Source: JBOGGX01 sp050744245 (GTDB lineage: Bacteria > Actinomycetota > Acidimicrobiia > Acidimicrobiales > JBOGGX01). Taken from it: a DNA stretch of 27,928 nucleotides. The translations under genes were made by a program, and so were the position numbers. Positions 7,343-15,581 of this stretch are shown here, in pieces; position 1 is the first letter of the stretch; the number at the start of each line of letters is the position of its first letter. The notes under the pieces were generated by a model. The model had not been told where the DNA came from. It searched no databases and saw only the letters and a program-made list of their open reading frames with translations. The stretch spans positions 1 to 27,928 of the forward strand of contig JBOGGX010000240.1 in assembly GCA_050744245.1 (NCBI GenBank), given 5' to 3'.

Positions 7343-7387
7343 GGCGGTCTGGGCGGTCTGGGGGGTCTGGAGGGTCCGGAGGGTGGT
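7343..7387. repeat. Degenerate 9-bp tandem repeat
   Basis: About five 9-bp units based on GGCGGTCTG run directly up to the stop codon of the AtuA gene. The first two are identical and later ones drift. Replication slippage is the likely origin. Confidence 0.7.
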
Positions 7388-8703
7388 CAGACGGTCTCGA
7401 TGTCGATGCGGACCTGGGCGTCGACCAGGTGACGGTCGATGGCGATGGAGTCGACCGCCAGCAGCTGGCTGGGCCGGCCGTCGCGGCCGCGGCCAGTGCC
7501 GGCGATGGTGGGCGGGCCCGACAGCCCGAGCACGCCGACCTCGGCACTGACCCGGGCCGCCGATTCCGGGTCGGCCGTGCGCCAGGCGAGGCGGCCGATC
7601 ACCTCGGGCGGGTCGAAGTCCTCGGGCACATCGACGGTGGGACCGCCGAACGCGTCGACCCCGAAGTACTCCTCGTGCCACTCCTCGACCGGCACGCCGT
7701 TGGCCTCGGCCCCGCCTCGCACGAATCGCAGCGCGGCGCGGGCCTTGGCCTCGGCGTCCGGCCACGAGTAGGCCAGCCGCACCTCGCCGGCCCAGCCCGC
7801 GGGCCGGCACACCAGAGCCTTGTAGGTGGTGGGCGGCGGGCCGCCGCGGGCGCCGCGCACCAGCACCCGGTCGGGGCCGCCGTCGTCGAGCCGAACCGAC
7901 GTGAGGTCGGCGGTGACGTCCGGGTTGAGGTAGCGGCTGGGGTCGTGGACCTCGTACAGCAGCTGCTCGCGGACGGTGTCGAACGTGACCATCCCACCGG
8001 TGCCGTCCGGCTTGGTGATGACCGCCGACCCGTCGGGCTCGACCTCGCCGATGGGGAACCCGATCCGCTGCGGATCGGGGTTGTCCCACCACCGGCCCGA
8101 GTAGTTGCCCCCCGTGACCTGGCCGCTGCACTCGAGCAGATGGCCGACCACCACCCCGGCGGCCAGGCAGTCCCAGTCGTCCAACGCCCAGCCGAACTCG
8201 TGGACGAGCGGGGCGAGGAACAGGGAGGCGTCGGCCACCCGCCCGGTGATGACGATCTGGGCCCCGCCGGCCAAGGCGGCGACGATGGGCCGGGCGCCGA
8301 GGTAGACGTTGGCGAACAGCGTGTCGGCGGGCAGTCCGATCGTCTCGCCTTGGTCGCGGACGTCGTCGCCGACGATCGTGGCCACCGTCACCCCGGAGAC
8401 GCCGTGGTCGCGGAGGGTGGACCGCACCGCCCGGCCCGCGCCGATCGGGTTGATGCCGCCGGCGTTGGTGATGAACCGGGTGCCGCCGTCGAGCACATAG
8501 GGCAGCACCGCGCCGACGTACCGAGGCAGGTCCCGGGTGTAGCCGAGCGACTCGTCGCGCTGACGGTCCTTCTGCAGGATGGCCAGGGTCAGCTCGGCCA
8601 GCGCCTCGCCGACGAAGTAGTCGAGCCCGGCGGCCAGCAGGTCGGCCACCGGGCCGATGCCGTCGCCGTAGAAGCCCTGTCCCCCACCGAGGCGAACGGT
8701 CAC
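7387..8703 (-). CDS. Acyclic terpene utilisation AtuA family protein (DUF1446)
   Basis: This 438-residue protein begins VTVRLGGGQGFYGDG and contains FITNAGGINPIGAGRAV near residue 90, then LGARPIVAALAGGAQIVITGRVADASLF split across residues 150-180. It also has GWALDDWDCLAAGVVVGHLLECSGQ and GGNYSG, all typical of the DUF1446/AtuA family. AtuA is needed for growth on citronellol/geraniol in Pseudomonas, but its reaction is not established. The start is GTG 8703, because family similarity begins there and AGAGG lies upstream; the open frame extends back to 8751. It is the last gene after the ccm operon, separated by a 54-bp repeat. In many genomes such genes sit beside acyl-CoA carboxylase subunits; here the nearest are 9 kb away. 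Confidence 0.88.
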   Translation of the reverse strand: MTVRLGGGQGFYGDGIGPVADLLAAGLDYFVGEALAELTLAILQKDRQRDESLGYTRDLPRYVGAVLPYVLDGGTRFITNAGGINPIGAGRAVRSTLRDHGVSGVTVATIVGDDVRDQGETIGLPADTLFANVYLGARPIVAALAGGAQIVITGRVADASLFLAPLVHEFGWALDDWDCLAAGVVVGHLLECSGQVTGGNYSGRWWDNPDPQRIGFPIGEVEPDGSAVITKPDGTGGMVTFDTVREQLLYEVHDPSRYLNPDVTADLTSVRLDDGGPDRVLVRGARGGPPPTTYKALVCRPAGWAGEVRLAYSWPDAEAKARAALRFVRGGAEANGVPVEEWHEEYFGVDAFGGPTVDVPEDFDPPEVIGRLAWRTADPESAARVSAEVGVLGLSGPPTIAGTGRGRDGRPSQLLAVDSIAIDRHLVDAQVRIDIETV

Positions 8704-8712
8704 GCCCGAAAT

Positions 8713-8766
8713 CCACCTCTGTGCCGGATTGGGCCGGAAGAGCGTGCGCAAGTCGCCACAGAACGG
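8713..8766 (-). repeat. 54-bp intergenic repeat, copy 2 (family R1)
   Basis: Read on the minus strand it starts CCGTTCTGTGGCGACTT and ends near CACAGAGGTGG. It abuts the TGA of the CcmI-like gene directly. It matches copy 4 at 40 of 54 positions and copy 3 at 39 of 54, without gaps. Confidence 0.8.
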
Positions 8767-9645
8767 TCAGCCGCCCCCGGAGGTGGTGGTCGTTGTGGTG
8801 ACCGCGCCGTCGAGCTGGGCCCGGATCGGCTCGAGCAGCTCGCGGATCTCGGGGGGCGGGTTGAGCCCCTCGAGGGTGGCCAGCTCGGCCCGGGCCTCGT
8901 CGGTCCGGCCCTCGCGGGTGAGCATGATGAGCCGGTAGGCGTGGGCGTCCGGGTAGTCGGGGTCGAGCTGGATGGCCTCGTCGACGAAGCTGAGACCGGC
9001 CCCGATCGGCTCGGCCTGGCCCGCGCTCGAACCGGCCCGGTACAGGAACCAACCGAAGTTGGCCAGCACCAAGGGATCCTCGCCATCCCGTTGGAACAGC
9101 GTGTCGTAACACTGGAACGCCTCGTTCACCGTGGCCTCGCCCGCCGTCGCCTGACGGTCGAGCTCGAGACAGTCGAGCAGCAGGGTGCGGTTCTCGGTGC
9201 GGGGGTCGTTGCCGGTCAACGTCGCACCCGGCGACCGCCGCCCGGCCACGTTCGCCACCGCGACACCCAACCCGACCGCGACCAGCGCCACCGCCAGCAC
9301 GACCGCGGCGGAGCGCCCCAGCGACCGGGGTCGCCGGTTGGCGGCCAGACCCGCCCGGCCATCGCTGATCGCCGCCTCCACCCGGTCGACGCGGCGCCGA
9401 TAGTCGGACCGCAGCGCCTCGTACTCGTCCCGGTCGAGGTCGCCGGCCTCGACCTCGCGGTCGAGATCGTCGAGCGACCGGACCAGGAACCGCCGCTGCT
9501 CCTCCAGCCCGGCCAGCAGGTCGGGGTCGACCCTGGCGCCCCTGGTGACCCGGGCCACCGGCGGTTCCGGTGGCCCCGACGTTGCCGGACGGTCGACCCG
9601 CGATTTGCGGGCCGCCGCCGGTCCCGGAGGCGTCACGTCTCCCAT
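8767..9645 (-). CDS. CcmI-like TPR protein of cytochrome c maturation
   Basis: This 292-residue protein has a charged N-terminal segment predicted to form a coiled coil (ARVDPDLLAGLEEQRRFL onward), with DLDREVEAGDLDRDEYEALR-type sequence resembling CcmI/CycH N-termini. It then has one membrane helix (SAAVVLAVALVAVGLGVAV, near residue 125) and a C-terminal TPR-like domain (DPLVLANFGWFLYRAG, LDPDYPDAHAYRLIMLTREG). CcmI presents apocytochrome c to the haem-ligation complex. The helix order differs from the two-helix proteobacterial CcmI, so the assignment rests on its position as last gene of the ccm operon and its general design. The start is ATG 9645, overlapping ccmH by 13 bases. The tail is a threonine run followed by SGGG. 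Confidence 0.75.
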   Translation of the reverse strand: MGDVTPPGPAAARKSRVDRPATSGPPEPPVARVTRGARVDPDLLAGLEEQRRFLVRSLDDLDREVEAGDLDRDEYEALRSDYRRRVDRVEAAISDGRAGLAANRRPRSLGRSAAVVLAVALVAVGLGVAVANVAGRRSPGATLTGNDPRTENRTLLLDCLELDRQATAGEATVNEAFQCYDTLFQRDGEDPLVLANFGWFLYRAGSSAGQAEPIGAGLSFVDEAIQLDPDYPDAHAYRLIMLTREGRTDEARAELATLEGLNPPPEIRELLEPIRAQLDGAVTTTTTTSGGG

Positions 9646-10028
9646 CTTCGCCAGCGCAGGAACGCGAAGGTGAGCCCGGCGGCCGCCGCCACCAGCGCGA
9701 TCACCGGCAGGATCCACACCAGTCCGGCCGCCCCGGACGCACGCGGCGTGAGCAGGATCTGCTCGCCGAAGCGGGAGGCGAAGTAGGCCCTGATCTCGTC
9801 GTCGCTCTGGCCGTCGTCGATGCGGCGGAGGATCTCGTCGCGGATCGCCTGCGACGCCGGGGCGTCGGAGTCGGCCGTCGACTGGCTGCGGCAGGTCGGG
9901 CACTTGATCGTCTCGGAGATGGCCCACATGCGGTCGTCGGCCGTCGCCGCCGGCCGCGAACCGAACGTGCCGAAGGCCAGCGCGGCGGCGAGCACGACCC
10001 CCATCACCGCCCACCAGACCGCGGTCAC
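9633..10028 (-). CDS. ccmH: Cytochrome c maturation protein CcmH
   Basis: The 131-residue protein has an N-terminal membrane helix (AVMGVVLAAALAFGTF), the redox motif C43-P-T-C46 in ETIKCPTCRSQS, and the family sequence DEILRRIDDGQSDDEIRAYF followed by RFGEQILLTP. A second helix lies at the C-terminus (VWILPVIALVAAAAGLTFAF). CcmH keeps the CXXCH cysteines of apocytochrome c reduced for haem attachment, outside the membrane. The start is GTG 10028, giving a GTGA overlap with the stop of ccmG and a proper signal anchor. Longer in-frame extensions would run antisense-like into ccmG and are unlikely. Confidence 0.93.
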   Translation of the reverse strand: MTAVWWAVMGVVLAAALAFGTFGSRPAATADDRMWAISETIKCPTCRSQSTADSDAPASQAIRDEILRRIDDGQSDDEIRAYFASRFGEQILLTPRASGAAGLVWILPVIALVAAAAGLTFAFLRWRRWET

Positions 10029-10603
10029 CCGCCCCCCTCCAGCTGGGAGAGGGCCCGGTCGAGACCGGTCGAGGTCACCCCGCCGATGACCTTGTAGCGG
10101 ACGAAGCCGAGCGGGTCGATCACGTACGACTCGGGCACGCCGGCCACGCCCCACTCGAGGGCGTCTGGGCCGGTGTCACCCACGACGACGGGCCAGTCGC
10201 CGCCGTTGCGGTCGAAGAACTCCCGCACCGCGTCGGTGTCGTCGTTGTAGACGACGCTCACGACCACGGCGTCGCCCGCCTGGTCGTGGCGCTGGGCGAA
10301 CGACACCAGCTCCGGGTGCTCCTGGCGGCACGGCGCACACCATGAGGCAAAGAAGTTGACGACGACCCACCGGCCCCGCTCGCCGTCGAGGTCGAAGCTC
10401 CCGCCGTCGAGGGTCTCGCCCGTCAGCGCCGGGGCGACCTCACCCAGCAACGGGCTGTCGGCGAAGGTGTTGCGCCCCGGCTCGCTCGTCGCCAGCACGA
10501 CGAACAGGGCGACCAACACCACCGCGACCACGACGGCGATGGCGAGCACGGTATGGCGCGGCCGGGTCCGCACGGGAGCATCGGCATCGAGTACCTGCTC
10601 CAT
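10025..10603 (-). CDS. ccmG: Thiol-disulfide oxidoreductase CcmG/TlpA family
   Basis: The 192-residue protein has a single N-terminal anchor (HTVLAIAVVVAVVLVALFVV) and an extracytoplasmic thioredoxin fold. The active site is C89-A-P-C92 in FFASWCAPCRQEHPEL, and the cis-Pro region is GVPESYVIDPLG. It supplies electrons to CcmH and apocytochrome c. It lies between ccmF and ccmH with one-base (TGATG) and GTGA junctions. The generic family includes ResA and TlpA; the operon position favours CcmG. Confidence 0.93.
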   Translation of the reverse strand: MEQVLDADAPVRTRPRHTVLAIAVVVAVVLVALFVVLATSEPGRNTFADSPLLGEVAPALTGETLDGGSFDLDGERGRWVVVNFFASWCAPCRQEHPELVSFAQRHDQAGDAVVVSVVYNDDTDAVREFFDRNGGDWPVVVGDTGPDALEWGVAGVPESYVIDPLGFVRYKVIGGVTSTGLDRALSQLEGGG

Positions 10604-12600
10604 CAGCCGACCCCGACCGGTTCGGGAACCCGCTCCTCGACCGGGCCGCCGACGGCCGCCGACACCGGATCGGTCGGCCGGCGCCGTCGGCCCGGCCAGG
10701 CGGCCAGGACCGTCCCGATCGCCATCAGCACCCCGCCGGCCCAGAGCCAGGCGACGAGGGGCTGGATGATGACCCGCAGGCTGACCGAGTCGCCCGACGG
10801 CGCCGACAGGAGGACGAGGTAGACGTCGTCGATCAGCCCGGTCCGCACCGATGGGGTCTGGATGGGCTGGCCCGACGACTGCTCGGCGCTGGCGTTGAAG
10901 ATGTTGAGCGCCGGCTCGTACACCTGGCCGCCGTCGATCTCCACCCGGGCGCCGACCACCGTCTTCTCGGGCCGCTCCTCGGTGGTCGCCCCCAGATAGC
11001 GCACGGTGTGCCCGCCGACCGCGGCCGACTCACCCTCGGCGAGCCGCACGTCGCGCTGGGTGGCGTAGGTGCCGCTGGCTGCGATACCAACCGCGATCAG
11101 CACCACGCCGAGGTGGACGACCATGCCGCCGTTGGCCCGTCCCATCAGACCCCGCCAGCCCTGCCGCCGGGTGGCCAGCACGATCTGGCGCGCGGCCGAC
11201 CCGGCGGCGAAGCCTCCGAGCCCGAAGGCCAGCAACGGAGTGAAGCCCCTGGCCCCGGCGAGCACGGCCACCACCACCGATGCGGTCCCCGCCCAGGCCG
11301 GCCAGAACAGCCGTTGGGCCAGCGTGCTGGCGTTGGTCTTGCGCCACGGCAGCACCGGCGCCACCGCCATGAGGAAGAGGAGCACCACCGCCGCGGCCTG
11401 GCCGAAGACGTCGAAGAACGGCCGGCCGACCGAAAGCTGCTGGTCGTTGATCGCCTCGACGAACAGGGGGAACGTCGTCCCCAACAGCACGACGAAGGCG
11501 AACAGGGCGAACACCACGTTGTTGGCCAGGAAGCCGGCCTCACGCGACAGCGGCGAGTCGATCCGTCCCGGCGCCCGCAGCCGGTCGCCCCGCCAGCCGA
11601 TGAGGGTCAGCGTCACCAGCACCACCAGCAGGAAGAAGCCGAGGAACAAGGCGCCGATGCCCGACTCGGTGAAGGCGTGCACCGACTCCAGCACGCCGGA
11701 ACGGGTCAGGAACGTCCCCAGGATCGTCAGGGCGAAGGTGGCGCACAGCAGCGAGAGGTTCCAGACGCGGAGCATCCCCCGCCGTTCCTGGACCATGACC
11801 GAGTGCAGGAACGCGGTGCCGGTGAGCCACGGCAGCAGCGACGCGTTCTCGACCGGGTCCCACCCCCAGTACCCGCCCCAGCCCAGCACCTCGTAACTCC
11901 ACCAGGCGCCGAGGACGATGCCGACGGTGAGGAAGCCCCAGGCGAACAGCGTCCACCGCCTGGTCTCGACCAGCCAACCCTCCCCCACCCGGCCGGTGGC
12001 CAGGGCGGCGATGGCGAAGGCGAACGGCACGGTGAACCCGACGTAGCCGAGATAGAGCATCGGCGGATGGAACGCCATCAGCACGTGGTTCTGCAGCAGC
12101 GGGTTGGGGCCGGGACCGTCGTAGCCGACCGGCGGGTCGAACGAGGTGAATGGGTCGGCCGCACCGATGCCCGGCAGCATCAGGCCGAAGAAGAACAGGG
12201 CGACGGCGAACATGGTGAGCAGGGCCCAGCCGACCAGCGGGTCGCGCAGCCGCGCCCGGAACTTGAACGTGACGGCCAGGATGTACCCGGCCAGCACCAA
12301 CGCCCACAGGATGATTGACCCTTCGAGGGCGGCCCACAGGGTGGCCACGTTGAACAGCGCCGGCGTGCGCGACGACCCGTTCCGGGCCACGAACTCGATG
12401 GTGAAGTCGCGGGTGATGAGGGCCCGCTCCATGGCGATGACCGCGAGCACCGCGCCGGCCGTGATCATCCAGGCGTAGTGGCGGGACACCTCGAGCACCT
12501 CGGGCTTCCGCTTCACGAGCCCGTACCCGAGGGTGGCCACCGCGGCCAGGGCGGTGGCGAAGCCGACGAGCACGCCGATCGAGCCCAGCTGCGCGTTCAC
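10603..12600 (-). CDS. ccmF: Cytochrome c haem lyase subunit CcmF
   Basis: The 665-residue polytopic membrane protein has about 14-15 hydrophobic helices and the haem-handling WWD-type motif WGGYWGWDPVENASLLPWL around residues 241-259 (Asp248). Conserved His-containing helices follow, for example LTGTAFLHSVMVQE. A C-terminal extracytoplasmic domain lies before the last helix (LVAWLWAGGVLMAIGTVLAAW). CcmF joins holo-CcmE haem to the cysteines of apocytochrome c together with CcmH/I. Length fits the family (about 640-670). The start is GTG 12600, seven bases downstream of the ccmE stop. Confidence 0.96.
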   Translation of the reverse strand: MNAQLGSIGVLVGFATALAAVATLGYGLVKRKPEVLEVSRHYAWMITAGAVLAVIAMERALITRDFTIEFVARNGSSRTPALFNVATLWAALEGSIILWALVLAGYILAVTFKFRARLRDPLVGWALLTMFAVALFFFGLMLPGIGAADPFTSFDPPVGYDGPGPNPLLQNHVLMAFHPPMLYLGYVGFTVPFAFAIAALATGRVGEGWLVETRRWTLFAWGFLTVGIVLGAWWSYEVLGWGGYWGWDPVENASLLPWLTGTAFLHSVMVQERRGMLRVWNLSLLCATFALTILGTFLTRSGVLESVHAFTESGIGALFLGFFLLVVLVTLTLIGWRGDRLRAPGRIDSPLSREAGFLANNVVFALFAFVVLLGTTFPLFVEAINDQQLSVGRPFFDVFGQAAAVVLLFLMAVAPVLPWRKTNASTLAQRLFWPAWAGTASVVVAVLAGARGFTPLLAFGLGGFAAGSAARQIVLATRRQGWRGLMGRANGGMVVHLGVVLIAVGIAASGTYATQRDVRLAEGESAAVGGHTVRYLGATTEERPEKTVVGARVEIDGGQVYEPALNIFNASAEQSSGQPIQTPSVRTGLIDDVYLVLLSAPSGDSVSLRVIIQPLVAWLWAGGVLMAIGTVLAAWPGRRRRPTDPVSAAVGGPVEERVPEPVGVG

Positions 12601-12607
12601 GGCGTTC

Positions 12608-13096
12608 TCACGGGGCGTCGGACGGCACCCGGTCGGGGTTCTCGGCCTTGTACTCCTCCGAGTGCTTCACCAGCATCCGGTCGCTGGCGAACACCCCGCC
12701 GGCCCAGCGCCCTTCGAGCACGACCGGGATGCCCGGGCGGAACAGGTCGGGCGGGTCACCCACGTGGTCGACGACGACGCTCACGCCGTTGAAGGCGATG
12801 GTGAAGCGGGCGCCGGCATCGGTCTCGACCACGTCGTCCTGCACCTCGCCCTGGAGGCGGAACCGGCGGTCGCCCAGGTCGTCCTGACGTTCGACCGCCT
12901 CGTCGGCGTTGTAGAAGTACAACGTGGCGTCGGTCAGACCGCGGAACACCACGAAGCTCAGGGCGCCGAGCAGCAACACCAGCAGCGCCACCGTCCACGG
13001 ACTGCGGCGCCGTTGGGTCCGCGCCGACGAGGGCGCGTCGCCGTCGCCGTCGCCATCGCCCGCGCCCGTCGGGCGCGGGGTCAGGTCGACGTCCAC
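12608..13096 (-). CDS. ccmE: Cytochrome c-type biogenesis haem chaperone CcmE
   Basis: The 162-residue protein has an acidic GDGDGDGD-rich N-terminus, one membrane anchor (WTVALLVLLLGALSFVVF) and an OB-fold domain (DLGDRRFRLQGEV, IPVVLEGRWAGG). Haem-binding His145 and Tyr149 lie in the H-x3-Y motif VKHSEEYK. It therefore looks like the common His-type CcmE, not the CxxxY variant. It accepts haem from CcmABCD outside the membrane and passes it to CcmF. The start is GTG 13096, overlapping ccmD by 16 bases; earlier codons in the frame only read over ccmD. Confidence 0.95.
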   Translation of the reverse strand: MDVDLTPRPTGAGDGDGDGDAPSSARTQRRRSPWTVALLVLLLGALSFVVFRGLTDATLYFYNADEAVERQDDLGDRRFRLQGEVQDDVVETDAGARFTIAFNGVSVVVDHVGDPPDLFRPGIPVVLEGRWAGGVFASDRMLVKHSEEYKAENPDRVPSDAP

Positions 13097-13227
13097 CGTC
13101 GCTCCTCGGGCGGGACCAGCTTCGACAGGCGCCGGCCGCGGCGCAGCACCCACACGGCGTAGCCGCCGATGGCGGCGACCGTGACCCCGTAGCCGGCGAC
13201 GACGAAGCCCCAGAACTCACCGCTCAC
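13081..13227 (-). CDS. ccmD: Haem exporter accessory protein CcmD
   Basis: This tiny 48-residue gene begins at GTG 13227, overlapping the ccmC stop as GTGA. It encodes one membrane helix (GFVVAGYGVTVAAIGGYAVW) followed by a basic stretch (VLRRGRRLSKLVPPEERR), which is the CcmD plan. CcmD helps release holo-CcmE from the CcmABC complex. Its place between ccmC and ccmE is the standard one. Confidence 0.88.
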   Translation of the reverse strand: MSGEFWGFVVAGYGVTVAAIGGYAVWVLRRGRRLSKLVPPEERRWTST

Positions 13228-14015
13228 GTGGACGCTCCGGTGGACGTGACTGTGGTGACGGCGTCGGCCACGTCGGGGGCCCGGGCCTCGGCCCGCCGCT
13301 CGTCGAGCAGGTCGTCGTCGAGCCGTCGCTCGACCCTGTCCTCCAGCCACGCCAGCCGGAAGCGATGGCCGAGCAGCCAGACAAACACGAGGGCGAAGAC
13401 GACGAAGCCGAACAGAAGCGTGAACAGCATGAGGTCGTCGATCTTGGTGTCGATCGGGTCGAGCGTGCGCCCCTGGTGGAGGCCCCGCCACCACTCGACC
13501 GAGTAGTGGACGATCGGGATGTCGACCACGGCCAGCAGACCTACCCACGCCGCGTACCGGCGGCGCCGGTCGGCCTCGATCGGCAGTCGGCGCACGACCA
13601 GGTAGCCGACATACAGCAGGAACAGGAGGGCGGTGGTGGTCAGCCGGGCATCCCAGGTCCACCAGGTCCCCCAGATCGGCTCGCCCCACAGCATCCCGAT
13701 CACGAGCGTCAGCCCGCAGAAGATCACACCGATCTCGGCCGACGCGACCGCCAGCAGGTCCCAGCCCGTCGACCGCTTCCAGAGCCACATGGCGCTGGCG
13801 AACGCGGTGGTGAAGAAGGCGACGTAGGTGAGCACCGCGGCGGGGACATGGAGGTAGAGCAGCCGCACCGCCTCGCCTTGGTCGACCTCCGGCGGGCTGA
13901 TGACCAGGGCCAGCAGGAGGAACACCAGAACCCCGGCCAGGGTGACCGCGCCGAGCATCCGGGTGCCCGTCGACCCGGTGTGCTCCGGGACCTGCCGCTG
14001 GCTGGTTGCCGTCAC
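13224..14015 (-). CDS. ccmC: Haem exporter protein CcmC
   Basis: The 263-residue polytopic protein has six hydrophobic helices and the tryptophan-rich haem motif WGTWWTWD (residues 115-122), followed by ARLTTTALLFLLYVGYL. Conserved histidines sit in LLYLHVPAAVLTYVAFF and DIPIVHYSVEWWR. CcmC loads haem onto CcmE at the outer face of the membrane. The C-terminal 50 residues are charged and variable. The start is GTG 14015, a GTGA overlap with ccmB. Confidence 0.96.
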   Translation of the reverse strand: MTATSQRQVPEHTGSTGTRMLGAVTLAGVLVFLLLALVISPPEVDQGEAVRLLYLHVPAAVLTYVAFFTTAFASAMWLWKRSTGWDLLAVASAEIGVIFCGLTLVIGMLWGEPIWGTWWTWDARLTTTALLFLLYVGYLVVRRLPIEADRRRRYAAWVGLLAVVDIPIVHYSVEWWRGLHQGRTLDPIDTKIDDLMLFTLLFGFVVFALVFVWLLGHRFRLAWLEDRVERRLDDDLLDERRAEARAPDVADAVTTVTSTGAST

Positions 14016-14695
14016 GATTCCTCCAGGAGGGCCCCGAACACCAGGAGCCCGAGTGCGGTGTAGATGGCGCCGAACACCGCGAGCAAACCGACCCACGCCC
14101 AGCCCTCGCCCGGCGTGTCCCGCAGTGCCGACTCGAAGGCCCGGCTGGCCCCGATGAGCACCGGTGCGAGCACCGGGAGCAGCAGGAGCGGGAGCAGGGT
14201 CTCCCGCACTCGCAGCCCGGCGGCCAACGCGGCGTAGAGCGTACCGGCGGCGGCCAGGCCGGCGGTCGCGGCCAGGCAGGCGCCGAGCAGGAGGGCGAGC
14301 GCAGGGATGACGGCGCCCTCGATCTCGGCGCCGTAGAGCACGAACACGCCGACGAGCAGCAGGAACTCGAGCACGAGCAGCTGGGCGCCGACCGCCGCCG
14401 CCTTGCCGAGGAACACGCCCGCGCCGTCGAGGCCGGAGAGACGCAGGGCGTCGCGGTTGGCGTCGGCGCTCTCGATGGCGAAGGTGCGCTGCAGGGCGAG
14501 CAGGGCGGCAAAGAGGACCGCGATCCAGAACAGTCCGCCGGCGGCCCGGGCCAGGATGCCGCTGTCGGGGTCGAAGGCGAAGGCGAACAGGACGAGGATG
14601 AGGAAGGCGAGGGGGATCACCTGGTTGGTCGTGACCCGGCTTCTCGCCTCCACCCGCAGGTCCTTGGCCGCGACCAGCGCCGCCTCACGGAACAC
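14012..14695 (-). CDS. ccmB: Haem exporter protein CcmB
   Basis: The 227-residue integral membrane protein starts VFREAALVAAKDLRVEAR, as CcmB proteins do, and contains the conserved region GLFWIAVLFAALLALQRTF with about six helices. It forms the membrane part of the CcmAB transporter whose ATP hydrolysis drives release of haem-loaded CcmE. GTG 14695 is chosen because similarity begins there; it overlaps ccmA by 11 bases. Longer starts would add a Pro-rich tail read from ccmA sequence. Confidence 0.92.
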   Translation of the reverse strand: MFREAALVAAKDLRVEARSRVTTNQVIPLAFLILVLFAFAFDPDSGILARAAGGLFWIAVLFAALLALQRTFAIESADANRDALRLSGLDGAGVFLGKAAAVGAQLLVLEFLLLVGVFVLYGAEIEGAVIPALALLLGACLAATAGLAAAGTLYAALAAGLRVRETLLPLLLLPVLAPVLIGASRAFESALRDTPGEGWAWVGLLAVFGAIYTALGLLVFGALLEES

Positions 14696-15392
14696 GGGCG
14701 ATCTCGGGGTCGGGAGTGGGTGGCGGTGAGGCGGTGTCGGCCGTGTCGGCGGTGTCGGAGACGACGATCCCACCGGCCATGGTGACGATCCGGTCGGCCA
14801 CGGTGGTCGCCCGCTCGAGCTCGTGGGAGGCGACGACGACGGTCGCCCCGGCCGCGGTCGCGCCCCGGATGAGCCCGTCGACGATGTTCCGGCCCGACTG
14901 GTCCAGCCCGGCGTGCGGCTCGTCGAGCAGCCAGAGCTCGGGCCGGCGGGCGACGACCACGGCCAGGGCCGTTCGGCGGCGCTGACCGGCCGAGAGCTTG
15001 CCGACCGGCACCGAGGCCAGCCGATCGTCGAGGCCGAGGAGGCCGAGGGCCTCGTCCGCCGCTTCGCCTGTGGCGCCGGCGGCCCGCGACCAGAACCGCA
15101 CGTTCTCGGCCACGGTCAGGTCGTCGTACAGGGCGGTGGCGTGGCCGAGCAGCCCGACCCGGGTGCGGACGACGGTGGGATGGCGTCGCAGGTCGGCCCC
15201 CAGCACGACGGCCTCCCCCGCCACGAACGGCACCAGCCCGGCCAACGCCCGCAGGAGCGTGGTCTTGCCCGCACCGTTCGGCCCCTGGAGGAGCACCGTC
15301 TCGGCCCGGGCCACGTCGAGGTCGACCCCGGCGAGGGCCGGGAATCGGCCCAGCCGCGACACCGCGGCACGAAGGTGGATGACGGGCAGCAC
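14685..15392 (-). CDS. ccmA: Haem exporter ATP-binding protein CcmA
   Basis: The 235-residue ABC ATPase has Walker A GPNGAGKTT (residues 37-45), signature KLSAGQRRRTALA, Walker B LWLLDEPHAGLD and switch region VVVASHELERA. It energises the CcmB membrane partner. It is the first gene of the nine-gene ccm operon. GTG 15392 is the chosen start; TACCCT lies 11 bases upstream and could be the -10. The C-terminal tail contains a DTADTADTA run from three 9-bp DNA repeats at 14732-14758, a mild slippage product. Confidence 0.93.
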   Translation of the reverse strand: MLPVIHLRAAVSRLGRFPALAGVDLDVARAETVLLQGPNGAGKTTLLRALAGLVPFVAGEAVVLGADLRRHPTVVRTRVGLLGHATALYDDLTVAENVRFWSRAAGATGEAADEALGLLGLDDRLASVPVGKLSAGQRRRTALAVVVARRPELWLLDEPHAGLDQSGRNIVDGLIRGATAAGATVVVASHELERATTVADRIVTMAGGIVVSDTADTADTASPPPTPDPEIARVP

Positions 15393-15440
15393 GACCAGCC
15401 CAAAGGGTACCGGCGGCCGGTTTCGCCGACCAAGAGCAGC

Positions 15441-15495
15441 CCATTCTCGACGCACTGAGCACGGCATACCGGTGCTGAGTGCGTCGAGTTTGCGG
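15441..15495 (+). repeat. Palindromic repeat family R2, copy 1
   Basis: CCATTCTCGACGCACTGAGC opens the element. The arms CTCGACGCACTGAGCAC and GTGCTGAGTGCGTCGAG pair at 16 of 17 positions around a short centre. It lies between divergent ccmA and the sortase gene, where no terminator is expected. Confidence 0.85.
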
Positions 15496-15501
15496 TCCCA
15501 A

Positions 15502-15556
15502 CCATTCTCGACGCACTGAGCACCGCATACCGGTGACAGGTGCGTCGTGTTTCTTC
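15502..15556 (+). repeat. Palindromic repeat family R2, copy 2
   Basis: This is a direct copy 61 bases after copy 1. The first 34 bases differ at one position and the right arm has decayed (GGTGCGTCGTGTTT). It ends about 14 bases before the sortase -10-like box. Confidence 0.85.
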
Positions 15557-15569
15557 GAACACCCGTTGG

Positions 15570-15575
15570 TACCGT
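15570..15575 (+). promoter_or_regulatory. Putative -10 box of the sortase gene
   Basis: TACCGT ends six bases before GTG 15582, matching TANNNT for a leaderless transcript. Confidence 0.45.
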
Positions 15576-15581
15576 TCGCCG

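Noticed and set aside
7075..9786. 900-codon plus-strand frame
   Set aside because: It is mostly antisense to AtuA and the CcmI-like gene, lacks any domain, and is a by-product of high GC. Its first part holds the unrecognised fragment reported separately.
15441..15556. Two direct copies of a palindrome, considered as a CRISPR array
   Set aside because: There are only two copies with practically no spacer (six bases), no cas genes and a third copy far away; it fits an interspersed palindromic repeat better.
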